From assembly GCF_900095735.1 (NCBI RefSeq), contig NZ_FNLO01000003.1:372001-436000 (forward strand): DNA of 64,000 nt, written 5' to 3'. Positions 34,418 to 44,397 of this stretch are shown piece by piece; position 1 is the first letter of the stretch, and each line of letters begins with the position of its first letter. The translations under genes were made by a program, and so were the position numbers. This stretch comes from Chitinasiproducens palmae. GTDB lineage: Bacteria; Pseudomonadota; Gammaproteobacteria; Burkholderiales; Burkholderiaceae. The notes under the pieces are model-generated. The model did no database searches and was not told the origin of the DNA. It saw only the letters and a program-made list of their open reading frames with translations.

Positions 34418-35020
34418 TCAGCGATCGTCCCGGGCGGCGGCCGGCAGCACCACCGTCTCGCCCGGGCTCAGCGAGTTGCTGAGGACGTCGGTCGGCGGTG
34501 CCCAGCCGCTGTCCGCGCGGTTGCTCCAGAGCGGCGGGAGCGGCGCGTCGGCCGCATGCGGATCGGCATCCGCGTCAGCGTTCTCGGCGGGACTTTCGAG
34601 CGACACGGCCGCGTGGCGGCTGACCCAGCCGCGCAGCCGGCGCAGGTTCTCCGCGATGTCGGCCCGCCCCGGCGCCGCCGCCAGCGCGCTTTCGAGCAAG
34701 GCGATCGCGCTGCGATAGTCGCCATTGGCCGCGCGGGCGGTGGCCAGATTGTTCAGTGCGACCGGATCGCCCGGGCTGGCCTGCACCGCTTGCGTGAAAC
34801 TGCGCTGCGCGCCGGCCAGGTCGCCCGCCGCCATCTGTTGGCGGCCAGCCTCGAGCGGATCCTTCGGCAACGCGCCGTCGGTTCCGTCGGCGGCATGCAC
34901 CGCCGTCCCGGCGCCGAGCAGGACCGCGAATAGCAGCCAGGCGGCGCGACGCGGCGTCGCACGGCTGCCCGATCGTCCCGTGCGCGCGCGTGCGCCGTGC
35001 CGGCTTGTCATGCGACGCAC
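34418..35020 (-). CDS. Small exported TPR protein at the end of the cellulose operon
   Basis: A 200-residue protein, not recognised by name. A signal peptide is visible (AAWLLFAVLLGAGTAVHA before ADG). Residues ~55-135 form about two tetratricopeptide repeats (EAGRQQMAAGDLAGAQRSFT, NNLATARAANGDYRSAIALL). A Pro/Asp/Ala-rich tail follows. The first codon is GTG immediately after the bcsC stop, with ATG at 35011 as an alternative. Position suggests a periplasmic accessory of BcsC, whose own N-terminal domain is built of TPRs. That role is inference from context only. Confidence 0.8.
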   Translation of the reverse strand: MRRMTSRHGARARTGRSGSRATPRRAAWLLFAVLLGAGTAVHAADGTDGALPKDPLEAGRQQMAAGDLAGAQRSFTQAVQASPGDPVALNNLATARAANGDYRSAIALLESALAAAPGRADIAENLRRLRGWVSRHAAVSLESPAENADADADPHAADAPLPPLWSNRADSGWAPPTDVLSNSLSPGETVVLPAAARDDR

Positions 35021-38000
35021 TCAGTTCGGCAAGTACGGCGAATGCAGCGGCACCGGCGGCAGTGTCGGCGCGCTGCCCATGCGCTCGAACGCATAGCGCA
35101 GGTAGATGCCGCCGAACCACTGGCTGTAGTCGCGTGCATTGTCGATGCCCGCCGTGCCGCCAAGATAGATCTGCGGCGCGAGCTGGTACTCGGCGTTGGC
35201 CTGCAGGTTGTAGCCCAGGCCGGTCTTGCTCTGCCCGGCGTAGGTCGCCGTCGTCTGGGTTGTCAGGCCCGCGGCGGCCGCAGCCGCCTGCGCGGTATTC
35301 GCCGCCGACTGCATCGCGGCGTTGGTCGGGAAGTAGGCGGCATCGTCCTCGCGGAAATGTTGCACGCCGAGCGAGCCCTTCACCTGGTACGAGAACTTGC
35401 CGCTGCGAGCCGCCCACGAAACGGGCACGCTGAGGCTCAGGTACTGCTGCGGACTGAAGTAGCCGCCGTTGCCGTAGGTGAAGTAACGCAGATTCTTGTC
35501 GTAGCCGAACACCGTCACGTTCACGCCGGCGGTCAGGGTGCGATCGGCCTGCTTGATGAGGCGGCGATACAGGCCGCCACCGCCCTCGCCGCGGGTGTTC
35601 GAGGCAACGCCCTTGCCGGTCAGGTAGTTGAACGCGCCGTAACCGTAAATGCCGTTCAGGCCGTCGTCCCAGGTCAGGTCGACCCGGCCACCGGACGACG
35701 TAACGCCGCCCCAGGTCTGGCCGGTACGGTTGTCGTAGGCGCCCGCATAGGACAAAAGGCTGTCGGTCACCGCGCGCCGCGATGCGTCGACCGCGATCGT
35801 GGTCTCGTCGTTGAAGTTACCGCGGTAATTCACGCCACCTACGATATTGGTTTCCTTGAAGCCGATCGGCGTCGAACCGACGTCGAACTTCAGGTGTTGC
35901 GTCTCGTAGCCGGCCGAAATGCCAACGCCAGTCGCGGACTGGCTCGACAGCGAGGCACCGCTGCCAAGGCTGGCCGCGTACGCGGCGGCCGGTCCGGCGC
36001 CGAAGCGGCTTGCCACGTCATAGCTCGAACTGGCGGTTCCGGCATCCAACGTGACCGGCGTCGCACGCACCACGATATGACCATCACCGGCTCCGATTCG
36101 CCCTTCGATCGGCGTTTCGATGTCCATCAGCGATGACAGGCCGGACTCGCCGGTGCGATTGTGCATGCTGACGCCCGCCGAGAGGGTCGACGCGGTCTGC
36201 TGGTTGATCTGGTCGATCTCTTGTTGCAGCGTCAGCGGGCCGGTCGGCTGCGCGGTCCCGCTGTCGTTCCAGCTGGGATTACCGGTGCCCTGCGGCACCT
36301 GCGGCGCATAGTTCGCGGGCGGATAGACGTTCTGCTGCGGTGCGTAGGTGGGCTGGGCGTAGCTTTGCGCGTAGGCCGGCGGCGGTACCACGTCGACCGG
36401 ATTGCGCGCACGCGCGGCCCGCGTCGTCCGGCGCGGTGCCGCGCGCTTGCTCGGCAGCGGCTTGCAGACCAGTTGCGGTTGCTGACCGCTGGCCGACGAC
36501 CGGCTGCCGCCATCGGCCCCGCTGCTCGTGCATTCGTAGCGCGTCGCATCGCCGGCCTGCGCGTAGTTGGCGGGCAGCGGCGGCTCCGGCCACGGCGAAT
36601 AGCCGGTCGCGGCGTTCGCAGGCTGTTGATACACCGGCTGCTGCGGATACGGCTGCTGGTAGGCCTGCTGCGGATACGGCTGCTGCGGCGCCGGCTGTTG
36701 ATAGGCCTGCGGTGCGTAGACGGGCTGCTGGTAAGTCGGCTGCTGATAGGCAGGTTGTTGATACGCAGGTTGCTGATACGCCTGCTGCGGGTACGCGGCA
36801 GGCTGATAGCCCTGTTGCTGATACGCCGGTTGTTGATACGCCGGTTGTTGATACGCCGGTTGCTGATACGCCGGCTGCTGCGGATAGGCCTGCTGCGGGT
36901 ACGCGACCGGTTGGTAGCCTTGCTGTGGATACGACGGCTGCTGTTGCGCATAGACGGGCGGCGCCGCGTACGCCGCGTTCTGCACATAGCCGTAGCCGCC
37001 ATTCGGCAGCGGCGCTTGCGGATAGCCGCCGCCGGACGCGTAGGCACCGGCCGAGTCGGCGCCCAGGCTGTCGCGGGCGTCCGTCTGGACCGTCTGCCGC
37101 ACGGTGTCGCGCCGCGGCAACGCACCGCTCGGCGACAACGGCCGGTTGACCGGATTGGCGGCCGGCGCCTGATAGTAACTGGCAGGCGCCTGGTTGTACG
37201 GCACGTTCGAAGGCGCGTTCGGCAGCGCCGGCGGCAAGTAAGGCATGGTCTGACGTGTCGAAGAGGGATACGCCGTCCCGGACTGCGACGGGTACGCCTG
37301 TGTCGGATACGGATAGTTGCCCACCACTGGCTGGGCAGGCAAGCCGGGATTCTGCGACGCCGGCGAACCTGTGCCGCTGAACTGGCCGGGCAGCGGCGCA
37401 CCGCTTGCCCCATAGCCGCTCGTCGTGCTGGTCTGCGTCTGCGCACCGGCGCTCTGCTGCGTGGCGACGACCGTCTTGCCGACGAAAGGATTGCCCGGCA
37501 GGCGGTTGCCGGGAGCGGCGCCCGCCGCCGCGACGGCCGGGCCGTTGCGGCCGACCAGGCGCAGATCGAGCGGGCCGTTACCGCTGGCCGGGCCGTTTTC
37601 GGCGGCCAGCGCCTGTTCGAAATAGCCGCGGGCCTTCGACAGCCGGCCCGCCGCGCGGTAGATGCGGCCGGCGGCTGCCAGCACGCGCGGGTTGCTAGGC
37701 GCCTGCTTCAACGCGCTGTCGATCGCGTCTTCGGCAAAGCTGTTGTTGCCCGCCTGGCTGGCCGTGCTGGCCGCGGCGAGTGTCAGTTCGAGGTCGGTCG
37801 GGCGGGCGCGGTGCGCGGTCACATACAGGCGCAGCGCCTGGTCGTATTCGCCGACGGCCGCGTACATGCGGGCCAGTGCGGCCTGCATGTCGGGATCGTC
37901 CGGATTGGCGGCAAGGGCCGGCGCCAGCACGTTGTAGGCGTTGACGACGTCGCCCTGCTCGCGCAGCTGATCGGCCTGGCGCAGCACCAGCGCCTGCTGC

Positions 38001-40093
38001 AGGCGGCCGAGATCGCGCCGTTCCGTGTCAGTCAGCGTCAGCCCCTGCAACTGGCGCACGACGCCCGCCAGCTCCGCGTCCTGCCCGGTCTTCAGCAGGA
38101 TGCCGGCATATTGGATCTGCATGCCGGCGTCGGGACGCGCGCTCTGCGCCATCACCTGCCGCATGAGGTTGATCGCGCGGTTGTCGTCGCCCGCCTGCGC
38201 ATACGCCGACGCGACAATGCCGAGAAGCTCCGGGCTGGTGCCGGCCGCCGGCTGCACCTGGTCGAGCAGCGTGTGGGCGGGACCGGTCTGCCCTTGCTGC
38301 GACAACGCATTGGCCCGGTCGACGCTGGCATGAACCCAGCAGCGCCGCTGCAGGTTCGCCATGTCGCGCGTGCGGGACGCCGGCGGAATCTGTTCGAGCA
38401 CCTGCAGCGCGCGGTTCCAGTCCGACAGTTCGCTGTACAGCAGCGCGCTCGCGTAGAGCGCGTCAGGCATGTCGGGATGCGACGCCAGCAGTCCGTCCAT
38501 CACGCTGCGCGCGCTGATCAGCTGCCCCTGCTTGCTGTAGACGCGCGCCAGGTCGAGCCGGATCCACGGGCTGTTCGGATCGTTGAGCAGCGCGTTTTCG
38601 AGATCGGTGCGCGCGGTGGCGAGGTCGCCGCGCTGTTCCGCCGCGCGGCCCTCGGCCTGCTGCTGTTGCGCACGCAAGGTCCCGAGCCCGCCAATGCGCG
38701 CGCGCTGCTGTTCGGTCAACTGATTGGCGAAGGACAACGCCTCCTCGGCCTTGCCTTGCGCAGCCAGCGCGCCGACGATGCCGCGGATCGCATCCGGATT
38801 ATCGGCTTGCCGTCGCAGCGCCATCCGGTACGCCGCCTCGGCGCCGCGCGGATCGTTGTTGGCTGCGAGAACATCGCCGAGCGCGTTCTGTGCCGTGATC
38901 TCGTTGGGATCGGTACGGATCGCGCGTTCGAGCAGTTCCTTCGCGCGCCCCAGATTGCCCGACTGCCGCGCGCTGTTCGCATCGCCGACCAGCGACCAGT
39001 ACGTGGCGCTTTGCAACGCCTGGCGCCAGCGTGCCGGATTGTTGCCGCGCGACGCGCGTTCCAGCAGGTCGCGCGCCTCGTCGAACTTCTCCTGGCGCAG
39101 CCGCAGGACACCGAGTCCGCCCAGCGCGTCGGTATCGTTGGGCCGCTCGCTGAGGATCTGTTGGAAACGCCGCGTGGCCAGGTCGAGATCGCCGTTCTGC
39201 AACGCGTCGAAACCGGATGCCACGGCGCGGCCGCGCTGATCGGCCGCGGCATTGGCCGCCTGGGCCGCGCGTGCCTGCTGCTCCTGCTGCTGGATCGCGT
39301 CCTGGCGCGCCTTCACGGCGGCATCGTCCGGAACGAGCTTCAGGTAGGCCTGGTACAGCGGCGCGTCGGCCGCACGGGCGCCGAGCCAGATCAATGCCTG
39401 ACGCCACGACGCGCGAGCCGGATCGGCCACGTCGGCACGCTGCGACAGCCGTGCAAGCTGGTCGATGCCCTGGCGGCGCGTCGCTTCGCGATAGGTCAGG
39501 TGCTGGGCCAGCGCCAGCGCGATCCTGTCGTTGCCCGGATTGTCCTTGGCCAGCTTTTCCAGGCCGCGCCGCGCTTCGTCCCATCCCTCGGAAGTACCGC
39601 CCAGCGTCTGGTAGTACTCCAGTGAAACAGACGGCGACACCGAACTGGCGGCCAGCGCCTGGCGGTAGCGCTGCACCGCCTGGTTGCTCTTGCCCTGCTG
39701 CGCGAGCTGACGCGCCGCGCTCAGATTGGCGTCGGTCGGCGCCGGCTGGCCGAGACGTTGCGCGAGCGTGGCGATGCCGGCGAAATTGGGGTTGGCCTGG
39801 CGAACCTTGGCCAGGTAGTTCTGCGCAAGGTCGTTGCGTCCGCGGTCGGCCTCGACGATCCCCATCCCAACCAGCGCGTCGGGCTGGTTCGGATTCAGGC
39901 GCAGCAGTTTCTGCCAGGCCTGGCTAGCGAGGTCGCCACGTTGGTGCGACTGCCAGTATTTGCCCTGGTCGATCAGCATCTGGACCGGGTCCTGCTGCTG
40001 GGCGTCGACCCGTCCCGCCTGAGCGAGAACGGTCAGCACGGCGGCCAGCGCAAGCGCGCTGCGGCGCAGAGGAAAATGCGGTGCGCTATTCAT
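35021..40093 (-). CDS. bcsC: Cellulose synthase outer-membrane channel subunit BcsC, unusually long
   Basis: A 1690-residue protein (E. coli BcsC is 1157) guiding cellulose through periplasm and outer membrane. Residues 1-31 are a signal peptide. About 35-840 is a TPR superhelix (repeats such as [20 protein letters not shown]). About 1285-1690 is the BcsC C-terminal beta-barrel, starting near [13 protein letters not shown] and ending with aromatic strands ([11 protein letters not shown]). Between them lies a linker of roughly 440 residues rich in Gln, Pro, Tyr and Ala, with Q-P-A-Y-Q repeats at ~1045-1165. The barrel and TPRs look intact, so the linker is probably a tolerated or functional insertion. 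A 510-base repeat-rich gap separates it from bcsZ. Confidence 0.95.
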   Translation of the reverse strand: MNSAPHFPLRRSALALAAVLTVLAQAGRVDAQQQDPVQMLIDQGKYWQSHQRGDLASQAWQKLLRLNPNQPDALVGMGIVEADRGRNDLAQNYLAKVRQANPNFAGIATLAQRLGQPAPTDANLSAARQLAQQGKSNQAVQRYRQALAASSVSPSVSLEYYQTLGGTSEGWDEARRGLEKLAKDNPGNDRIALALAQHLTYREATRRQGIDQLARLSQRADVADPARASWRQALIWLGARAADAPLYQAYLKLVPDDAAVKARQDAIQQQEQQARAAQAANAAADQRGRAVASGFDALQNGDLDLATRRFQQILSERPNDTDALGGLGVLRLRQEKFDEARDLLERASRGNNPARWRQALQSATYWSLVGDANSARQSGNLGRAKELLERAIRTDPNEITAQNALGDVLAANNDPRGAEAAYRMALRRQADNPDAIRGIVGALAAQGKAEEALSFANQLTEQQRARIGGLGTLRAQQQQAEGRAAEQRGDLATARTDLENALLNDPNSPWIRLDLARVYSKQGQLISARSVMDGLLASHPDMPDALYASALLYSELSDWNRALQVLEQIPPASRTRDMANLQRRCWVHASVDRANALSQQGQTGPAHTLLDQVQPAAGTSPELLGIVASAYAQAGDDNRAINLMRQVMAQSARPDAGMQIQYAGILLKTGQDAELAGVVRQLQGLTLTDTERRDLGRLQQALVLRQADQLREQGDVVNAYNVLAPALAANPDDPDMQAALARMYAAVGEYDQALRLYVTAHRARPTDLELTLAAASTASQAGNNSFAEDAIDSALKQAPSNPRVLAAAGRIYRAAGRLSKARGYFEQALAAENGPASGNGPLDLRLVGRNGPAVAAAGAAPGNRLPGNPFVGKTVVATQQSAGAQTQTSTTSGYGASGAPLPGQFSGTGSPASQNPGLPAQPVVGNYPYPTQAYPSQSGTAYPSSTRQTMPYLPPALPNAPSNVPYNQAPASYYQAPAANPVNRPLSPSGALPRRDTVRQTVQTDARDSLGADSAGAYASGGGYPQAPLPNGGYGYVQNAAYAAPPVYAQQQPSYPQQGYQPVAYPQQAYPQQPAYQQPAYQQPAYQQPAYQQQGYQPAAYPQQAYQQPAYQQPAYQQPTYQQPVYAPQAYQQPAPQQPYPQQAYQQPYPQQPVYQQPANAATGYSPWPEPPLPANYAQAGDATRYECTSSGADGGSRSSASGQQPQLVCKPLPSKRAAPRRTTRAARARNPVDVVPPPAYAQSYAQPTYAPQQNVYPPANYAPQVPQGTGNPSWNDSGTAQPTGPLTLQQEIDQINQQTASTLSAGVSMHNRTGESGLSSLMDIETPIEGRIGAGDGHIVVRATPVTLDAGTASSSYDVASRFGAGPAAAYAASLGSGASLSSQSATGVGISAGYETQHLKFDVGSTPIGFKETNIVGGVNYRGNFNDETTIAVDASRRAVTDSLLSYAGAYDNRTGQTWGGVTSSGGRVDLTWDDGLNGIYGYGAFNYLTGKGVASNTRGEGGGGLYRRLIKQADRTLTAGVNVTVFGYDKNLRYFTYGNGGYFSPQQYLSLSVPVSWAARSGKFSYQVKGSLGVQHFREDDAAYFPTNAAMQSAANTAQAAAAAAGLTTQTTATYAGQSKTGLGYNLQANAEYQLAPQIYLGGTAGIDNARDYSQWFGGIYLRYAFERMGSAPTLPPVPLHSPYLPN
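36600..36960. repeat. In-frame 15-bp repeats inside bcsC (Q-P-A-Y-Q)
   Basis: A block of imperfect 15-base units (consensus TGATACGCCGGTTGT on the plus strand; four near-perfect copies at 36819-36878, more degenerate ones around). On the coding strand it gives Gln-Pro-Ala-Tyr-Gln and Tyr-Pro-Gln-Gln-Ala variants. Unit length is a multiple of three, so copy changes keep the bcsC frame. Confidence 0.9.
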
Positions 40094-40603
40094 CGCGACC
40101 GTCCGGCGTGGCGTGAAGCGCCTTCAGGCAGCACCCTGGCTGGCTGCGCCGTCGCAACGGCAAGGTCTTGTGTTCTCGGCCTTTCAGTCATTTACGGCAG
40201 CGCGCTGCACCCGGCAACCGGCTGTCTCCTGGCCGGGCACGGATGATCGATGGAGAAGCGGTGCCGCCCGCCTCGCCGCGGTGTCGGGCGCGCGGGTTCA
40301 CGCCGCGCGCGTCCGACGCCACCCACGGCGAACGGACGGCAATGGTTTGAATAGTAAAGGGAAGCGACGGCGGCGACGAACTTTTTGTCGTTTTCTCGAA
40401 ACCGCCTGTTGTTTTGGCGGCAGGCTGCTTCAGCCGCATTGCCAGCAGGCGGCCTGGGCGGCATTGGCAGCAGGCTGCCTGAGCCGTATTCGCAGCACGC
40501 TGCCTTGGTCGCATTCGCAGCACGCTGCCTTGGTCGCATTCGCAGCACGCTGCCTTGGTCGCATTCGCAGCACGCTGCCTCGGTCGCTTGGCAGCAGGCC
40601 GCC
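40094..40603. other. 510-base gap between bcsZ and bcsC
   Basis: Both flanking genes are on the minus strand, and other gaps in this operon are mostly under 10 bases, so this spacer is anomalous. The part next to bcsZ is the 25-bp array described separately. The rest, 40094-40410, holds no gene and no clear promoter boxes; a slightly AT-richer patch near 40345-40400 could host one. Confidence 0.6.
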
Positions 40604-40610
40604 TCAGCCG
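40411..40610. repeat. 25-bp tandem array with internal dyads, bcsZ-bcsC spacer
   Basis: Eight consecutive units of 25 bases (the last about 24). Units starting at 40511 and 40536 are identical; those at 40486 and 40561 differ by one base. The first three and the last are more diverged. Consensus core GCATTCGCAGCACGCTGCC contains the dyad GCAGC-AC-GCTGC, able to form a short hairpin in each unit. The array runs over the bcsZ stop codon. No unique spacers, so not a CRISPR. Confidence 0.95.
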
Positions 40611-41929
40611 CGGCAGCTCGCGCTCCAGTTCGGCAGCAGCCGGCCGCTGGCATCGAAGCGATAGCGCCCGTCGGCATAACCCTGGCCGAACAGTTGCAGG
40701 ACCCGGTCGTAGTAACCGGGCGCCTGCGACGCCGCGCCGGATGCATCGGCGGCCCGCGCGCGCGCCGCGTTGAGCTGCCCGTTCGCGCCCAGCGCCATGT
40801 AGTACGGCAGCAGCGCGGCGGAAAAACCGGCCGGGCCGGTACCGCTGGTCGTGCCGGTGACCGTCGCGACCTTCTCCGGCACCGCGCCGCCGGCCGCGGC
40901 GCGCATGCCGCCGAGCGCGGCCAGCAACGGCGCGGCCAGCGGGTCCGACTTCGGCGTCATGCCGGCCCACAGATAAGTGCGGATCGCGTCATAGCTGCCG
41001 ACGTCGCCCTTGACCGGGTCGATGATGAAACCCTTGCCCGATTGATAGGCAGCCCAGTCGGGCGCATAGCCACGCGGCGCGACGGCCCGCATCATCGCCA
41101 CGGTGTTGCTGGCGATCGTCTTCCAGGGCCCTTGCGGATCGTTGCGGGCGATCAGTCGCAAGACCGGCAGCGGTACATAGCTCGGATTCAGACGCCAGAC
41201 GTCGTTGGCGATCCGGAAACCAGTCTGCCCCGGCGCCAGCATCGGCCCGAACGACGGCAACGAGAACAGCTCGGTGCTCTTGACCTGGTCCACGATGGCG
41301 AGCGCCAGCGTCGTGTAGCGCGGCTGGCGCCACAGGCGGCCCGCCTCGAACAACGCGTAGGCGATCCACAGGTCGGCGTCGGACGCGGAATTCTGGTCCA
41401 TGATGCCCCAGCTGCCGTCCTTGCGCTGCCCCCACTGCCAGGCCGGCAGGCGCGCGGCCATGTCGCCGCTGCCAAGATTCGCCTCGGTCCAGGCCAGCAG
41501 GCGGTCGAACGTGGCGCGGTCGTTATCGACCAGCGCGAAGAACAGCGCGTACGACTGCCCTTCGGACGTCGTCTGCTGTGGCGGACCGTAGTCGATCACG
41601 CGCCCGTCCGCCTGCACGTGGCGGCCCAGGAAGGCGCTGTAGTCGGGCCAGTTGCAACGGCCGCCCGGCACCGGTGCGCGGCTGCTCCCCGCGCCGGCCC
41701 GCACCGCGCTGGGATCGCCCGACTGCGCGGGCGCGGCCGCCTGCGCCAGTTGCGCCGCATGGCGCGAATTGGCGGCGGCGGCGGCATCGGTCGCGTTCGC
41801 CGGCTCGGCGGCGGCAGCGGCCAGCGCACCGTTCGCGCCAGCGCTGGAGGCCGCGAACAGCGCGGCGCCGAGCAGCCACCGGTGCAGCGGGCGACGCGTG
41901 AGGGTCGAACGGGAAAACGGCTTCTTCAT
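40604..41929 (-). CDS. bcsZ: Periplasmic endo-1,4-beta-glucanase BcsZ (GH8)
   Basis: A 441-residue family-8 cellulase that trims cellulose during export. The N-terminal signal (WLLGAALFAASSAGANGALA) is followed by a ~50-residue Ala-rich linker unusual for BcsZ. GH8 blocks are TTSEGQSYALFFALV (general acid Glu), WGQRKDGSWGIMDQNSASDA and DLWIAYALFEAGRLW (substrate Asp). GSYDAIRTYLWAG carries the base Asp region. The C-terminus NWSASCRG overlaps the repeat array. bcsB ends 4 bases upstream. Confidence 0.95.
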   Translation of the reverse strand: MKKPFSRSTLTRRPLHRWLLGAALFAASSAGANGALAAAAAEPANATDAAAAANSRHAAQLAQAAAPAQSGDPSAVRAGAGSSRAPVPGGRCNWPDYSAFLGRHVQADGRVIDYGPPQQTTSEGQSYALFFALVDNDRATFDRLLAWTEANLGSGDMAARLPAWQWGQRKDGSWGIMDQNSASDADLWIAYALFEAGRLWRQPRYTTLALAIVDQVKSTELFSLPSFGPMLAPGQTGFRIANDVWRLNPSYVPLPVLRLIARNDPQGPWKTIASNTVAMMRAVAPRGYAPDWAAYQSGKGFIIDPVKGDVGSYDAIRTYLWAGMTPKSDPLAAPLLAALGGMRAAAGGAVPEKVATVTGTTSGTGPAGFSAALLPYYMALGANGQLNAARARAADASGAASQAPGYYDRVLQLFGQGYADGRYRFDASGRLLPNWSASCRG

Positions 41930-41933
41930 ACGC

Positions 41934-44396
41934 TTATTTCTTCAAACGTCGTGCGGCGACAGCGCGCAAGGCACGATACAGGAGTGCGGCCAGCAACAGC
42001 GCGACGATCAACGCCGCGATCGCCAGCAGCGTCGGGTGGGCGGATAGCGCCCAGCGCAGATGCGCATAGATTGGCAGGCTGCCCACGTAATAGGTTTCGC
42101 CGCTCGCGATGCTCGACACGTTGCGATCGCGCACGACGGCCAGCGCGCCCTGGATCTGCTTCACCAGGTCGGCGTCGAGCAAGGCGTTGAGCATCGAGGC
42201 CTGCGTGTCGGCGGTACTGCTGGCGATGGCGACGACACTGCGGCCGCTCTTCAGCGGCGACTCGAAGCCCATCAGCACCGCATCGCCACCGCCGCCGGTC
42301 AACGACAGACGCGCATTGCGCGGCAGGTTGCTGTTGCGATTCTCGCCGTGCCACCAGTCGAGCAGGCCGAACGCGAACTGCGACACGTCGAAGGTGCGCG
42401 AGTCGCCGTTGGCCGAGAACGGCATCGCATTCGCCCAGGTCTGGAACAGCGCCTGGTTGTTCGGCGAGCCGAGCACCAGCAGGTCCTTGTCGGCGAAGTT
42501 CTTCGCGTCGGCCGCGCGGCCAACGCTGACGTTGGTCGCTGGATAGCCGGTCGACTCGCCCATGCGGCCCATCAGCGCCAGGTACATTGCGATGTCGTTG
42601 GCCGTCGGCGTGTCAGGCAGCAGCACCGCGCTCTCGGACAGGTCGGCCAGCCGTGTGAACGGGAAGCCGCTGTTGCTGAACCCGGCCAGGTCAGGCAGTG
42701 CCGCATAGTGCGGCAGCCCGGACAGATCGATGGTCGAAGCCGGATCGATCGCGCCACGCACGTTGTCGAGCAGGACGTCGCGACACGCGCCGTTCTTCAC
42801 GTAGTCGTAGTAGTAGTGGAACTGCAGCTGGCTGTTCGCACCGAGTAGGTAGGGCGGCAGCTCCAGACCGACGCGCCGCAGCGCGGTGCCGTCGGACGAC
42901 AGCGTGTTGGTGAGCGCCGCCAGGTTGATGCCGCCGGCGGCATAGGTCGGAATGCGCAACGAGGTGACGAAGTTCTCGTTGATGCTGACGTTCAACGTCG
43001 ACTTGTCCGCGGTGGGGCGCGGCGTGTAGCGGTACAGCAGCGTCACCGGCACGCCACCGCTGCGCCACGAGAACAGGTCGGGCGGCACGCGCAGGTTCAG
43101 CCGGATCAGGTCCGGGTTGTAGCCCGTCACGTTGAGCGCGGCTTCGTTGTTGATTTCGCCGAAGCGTACCGGCCGATCGGTCGGCAACCAGTTCGGCGCA
43201 TCGTAAGGCTTGCGCTCCGGCACTTCCTTCAGGCCGGTGATCACCGTGCTGGTGCCAGTCAGCGAGATCTGCCCGAGCGCCAGCGCCTTGGCCGCCGTCT
43301 TCAGTTCGGCCGCGTCGCGGCCCAGCACGAGCAGCAGCTTCGCGCGCGGATCGTTCGGCTGCGGCACCACCGCCAGGGTCGGGCCGGCGATGGCCGGCAG
43401 GGTCAGCCCCGCCGGTCGATCGTCGTTGGTCGCGAAGACGATTGCGTTGCCGGTGGCCGGCGCCTGGTTCGACGCCGCCGGGAACAGCGCGCCCCGGTAG
43501 CCGGCCAACCGGCCGAAGTACGACGCGACGATGCCGGCGGCTTCGAGGGTGGCGTTGCCCGGCGTTGCGCCGAACACGAATGGCAGTTCGAGCCGGCGCA
43601 CGTCGCGGCGGTCGAAGAACGGCTGCGGCAATGTCGACAGGTCGTTGGCGACCGGCAGGCTGCTCACCGTCAACTCCAGGCTGCTGTCGGTACCCAGGTT
43701 GGCCCACAGCGAGGAATGCATCGGGTCCTCGCACTGCATCGTGTAGTGGCCGACGAACTCCACGCCCAGTTGGTTGAAGTCGGTGATCAGCCGTGGCTCC
43801 AGCGGAATATCGCGCGTGAGCAGCATGCCCGCCTGCTCCTTGGGCAGCGGCACGGTCGCGGCGACCTGTCCGTTCACCGTCACCTTCAGGTGGGACAGAT
43901 TGGTGATCAGCGCCGGCGAATAGCTGTACACGAGGTGCAAGCGAGCCGCCGTCACCACTTCGTCGGCGCGTACCGAAAACGGCACGCCGACCGTGCCCTG
44001 CACGCCTCGCAACTGCGGCGGATACAGCAGACCGAGTTGCCGGAACGACAACGCGTAGCGACGCTGGCCGTCGCTCAACACCGTGCCGGGGTCGGCGGTC
44101 GTCGGCGTGCGCTCGATACCGGTACGGGAGCCGCCCACCGCGGGGACCGGCGTGGCCAACTGTCCGGCCGCCGCCGGGCCGCCTCCGCCGATGTCGTTGC
44201 CCGACGCGCCGACCGGCTGCGTCGTGGACGTCACGCCCGCCGGTTGCGCGAGCGCGATCTGCGCCTGTCCGACCAGCGCCGCAGCCAGGCAGGCGTAGAA
44301 ACCGCCAAGCAGGCCGGCGCGCCAGCGCCGCGCGCGCGTGTTCGAGCTCGCGTGCGCCTGGCCCCGAGCCGGCGCTTTGTTCACGACATTGGGCAT
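41934..44396 (-). CDS. bcsB: Cellulose synthase regulatory/periplasmic subunit BcsB
   Basis: An 820-residue periplasmic subunit that binds the nascent glucan and activates BcsA. Signal peptide ends near QIALAQPAG. Alternating carbohydrate-binding and flavodoxin-like domains include YTMQCEDPMHSSLWANLG, LELPFVFGA, FHYYYDYVKNGACRD and LPDTPTANDIAMYLALMG. A single C-terminal membrane anchor (LLAIAALIVALLLAALLYRAL) docks onto BcsA. The start at 44396 sits 1 base after the bcsA stop. Length is close to the usual ~780-800. Confidence 0.96.
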   Translation of the reverse strand: MPNVVNKAPARGQAHASSNTRARRWRAGLLGGFYACLAAALVGQAQIALAQPAGVTSTTQPVGASGNDIGGGGPAAAGQLATPVPAVGGSRTGIERTPTTADPGTVLSDGQRRYALSFRQLGLLYPPQLRGVQGTVGVPFSVRADEVVTAARLHLVYSYSPALITNLSHLKVTVNGQVAATVPLPKEQAGMLLTRDIPLEPRLITDFNQLGVEFVGHYTMQCEDPMHSSLWANLGTDSSLELTVSSLPVANDLSTLPQPFFDRRDVRRLELPFVFGATPGNATLEAAGIVASYFGRLAGYRGALFPAASNQAPATGNAIVFATNDDRPAGLTLPAIAGPTLAVVPQPNDPRAKLLLVLGRDAAELKTAAKALALGQISLTGTSTVITGLKEVPERKPYDAPNWLPTDRPVRFGEINNEAALNVTGYNPDLIRLNLRVPPDLFSWRSGGVPVTLLYRYTPRPTADKSTLNVSINENFVTSLRIPTYAAGGINLAALTNTLSSDGTALRRVGLELPPYLLGANSQLQFHYYYDYVKNGACRDVLLDNVRGAIDPASTIDLSGLPHYAALPDLAGFSNSGFPFTRLADLSESAVLLPDTPTANDIAMYLALMGRMGESTGYPATNVSVGRAADAKNFADKDLLVLGSPNNQALFQTWANAMPFSANGDSRTFDVSQFAFGLLDWWHGENRNSNLPRNARLSLTGGGGDAVLMGFESPLKSGRSVVAIASSTADTQASMLNALLDADLVKQIQGALAVVRDRNVSSIASGETYYVGSLPIYAHLRWALSAHPTLLAIAALIVALLLAALLYRALRAVAARRLKK

Positions 44397-44397
44397 T

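Noticed and set aside
36161-39625. A plus-strand open frame of over 1100 codons opposite bcsC
   Set aside because: Arg/Leu-rich mirror of the TPR and repeat coding; no recognisable domains, and bcsC fills the other strand.
40411-40610. CRISPR array
   Set aside because: Units are directly adjacent with no unique spacers, and no cas genes are in the window.
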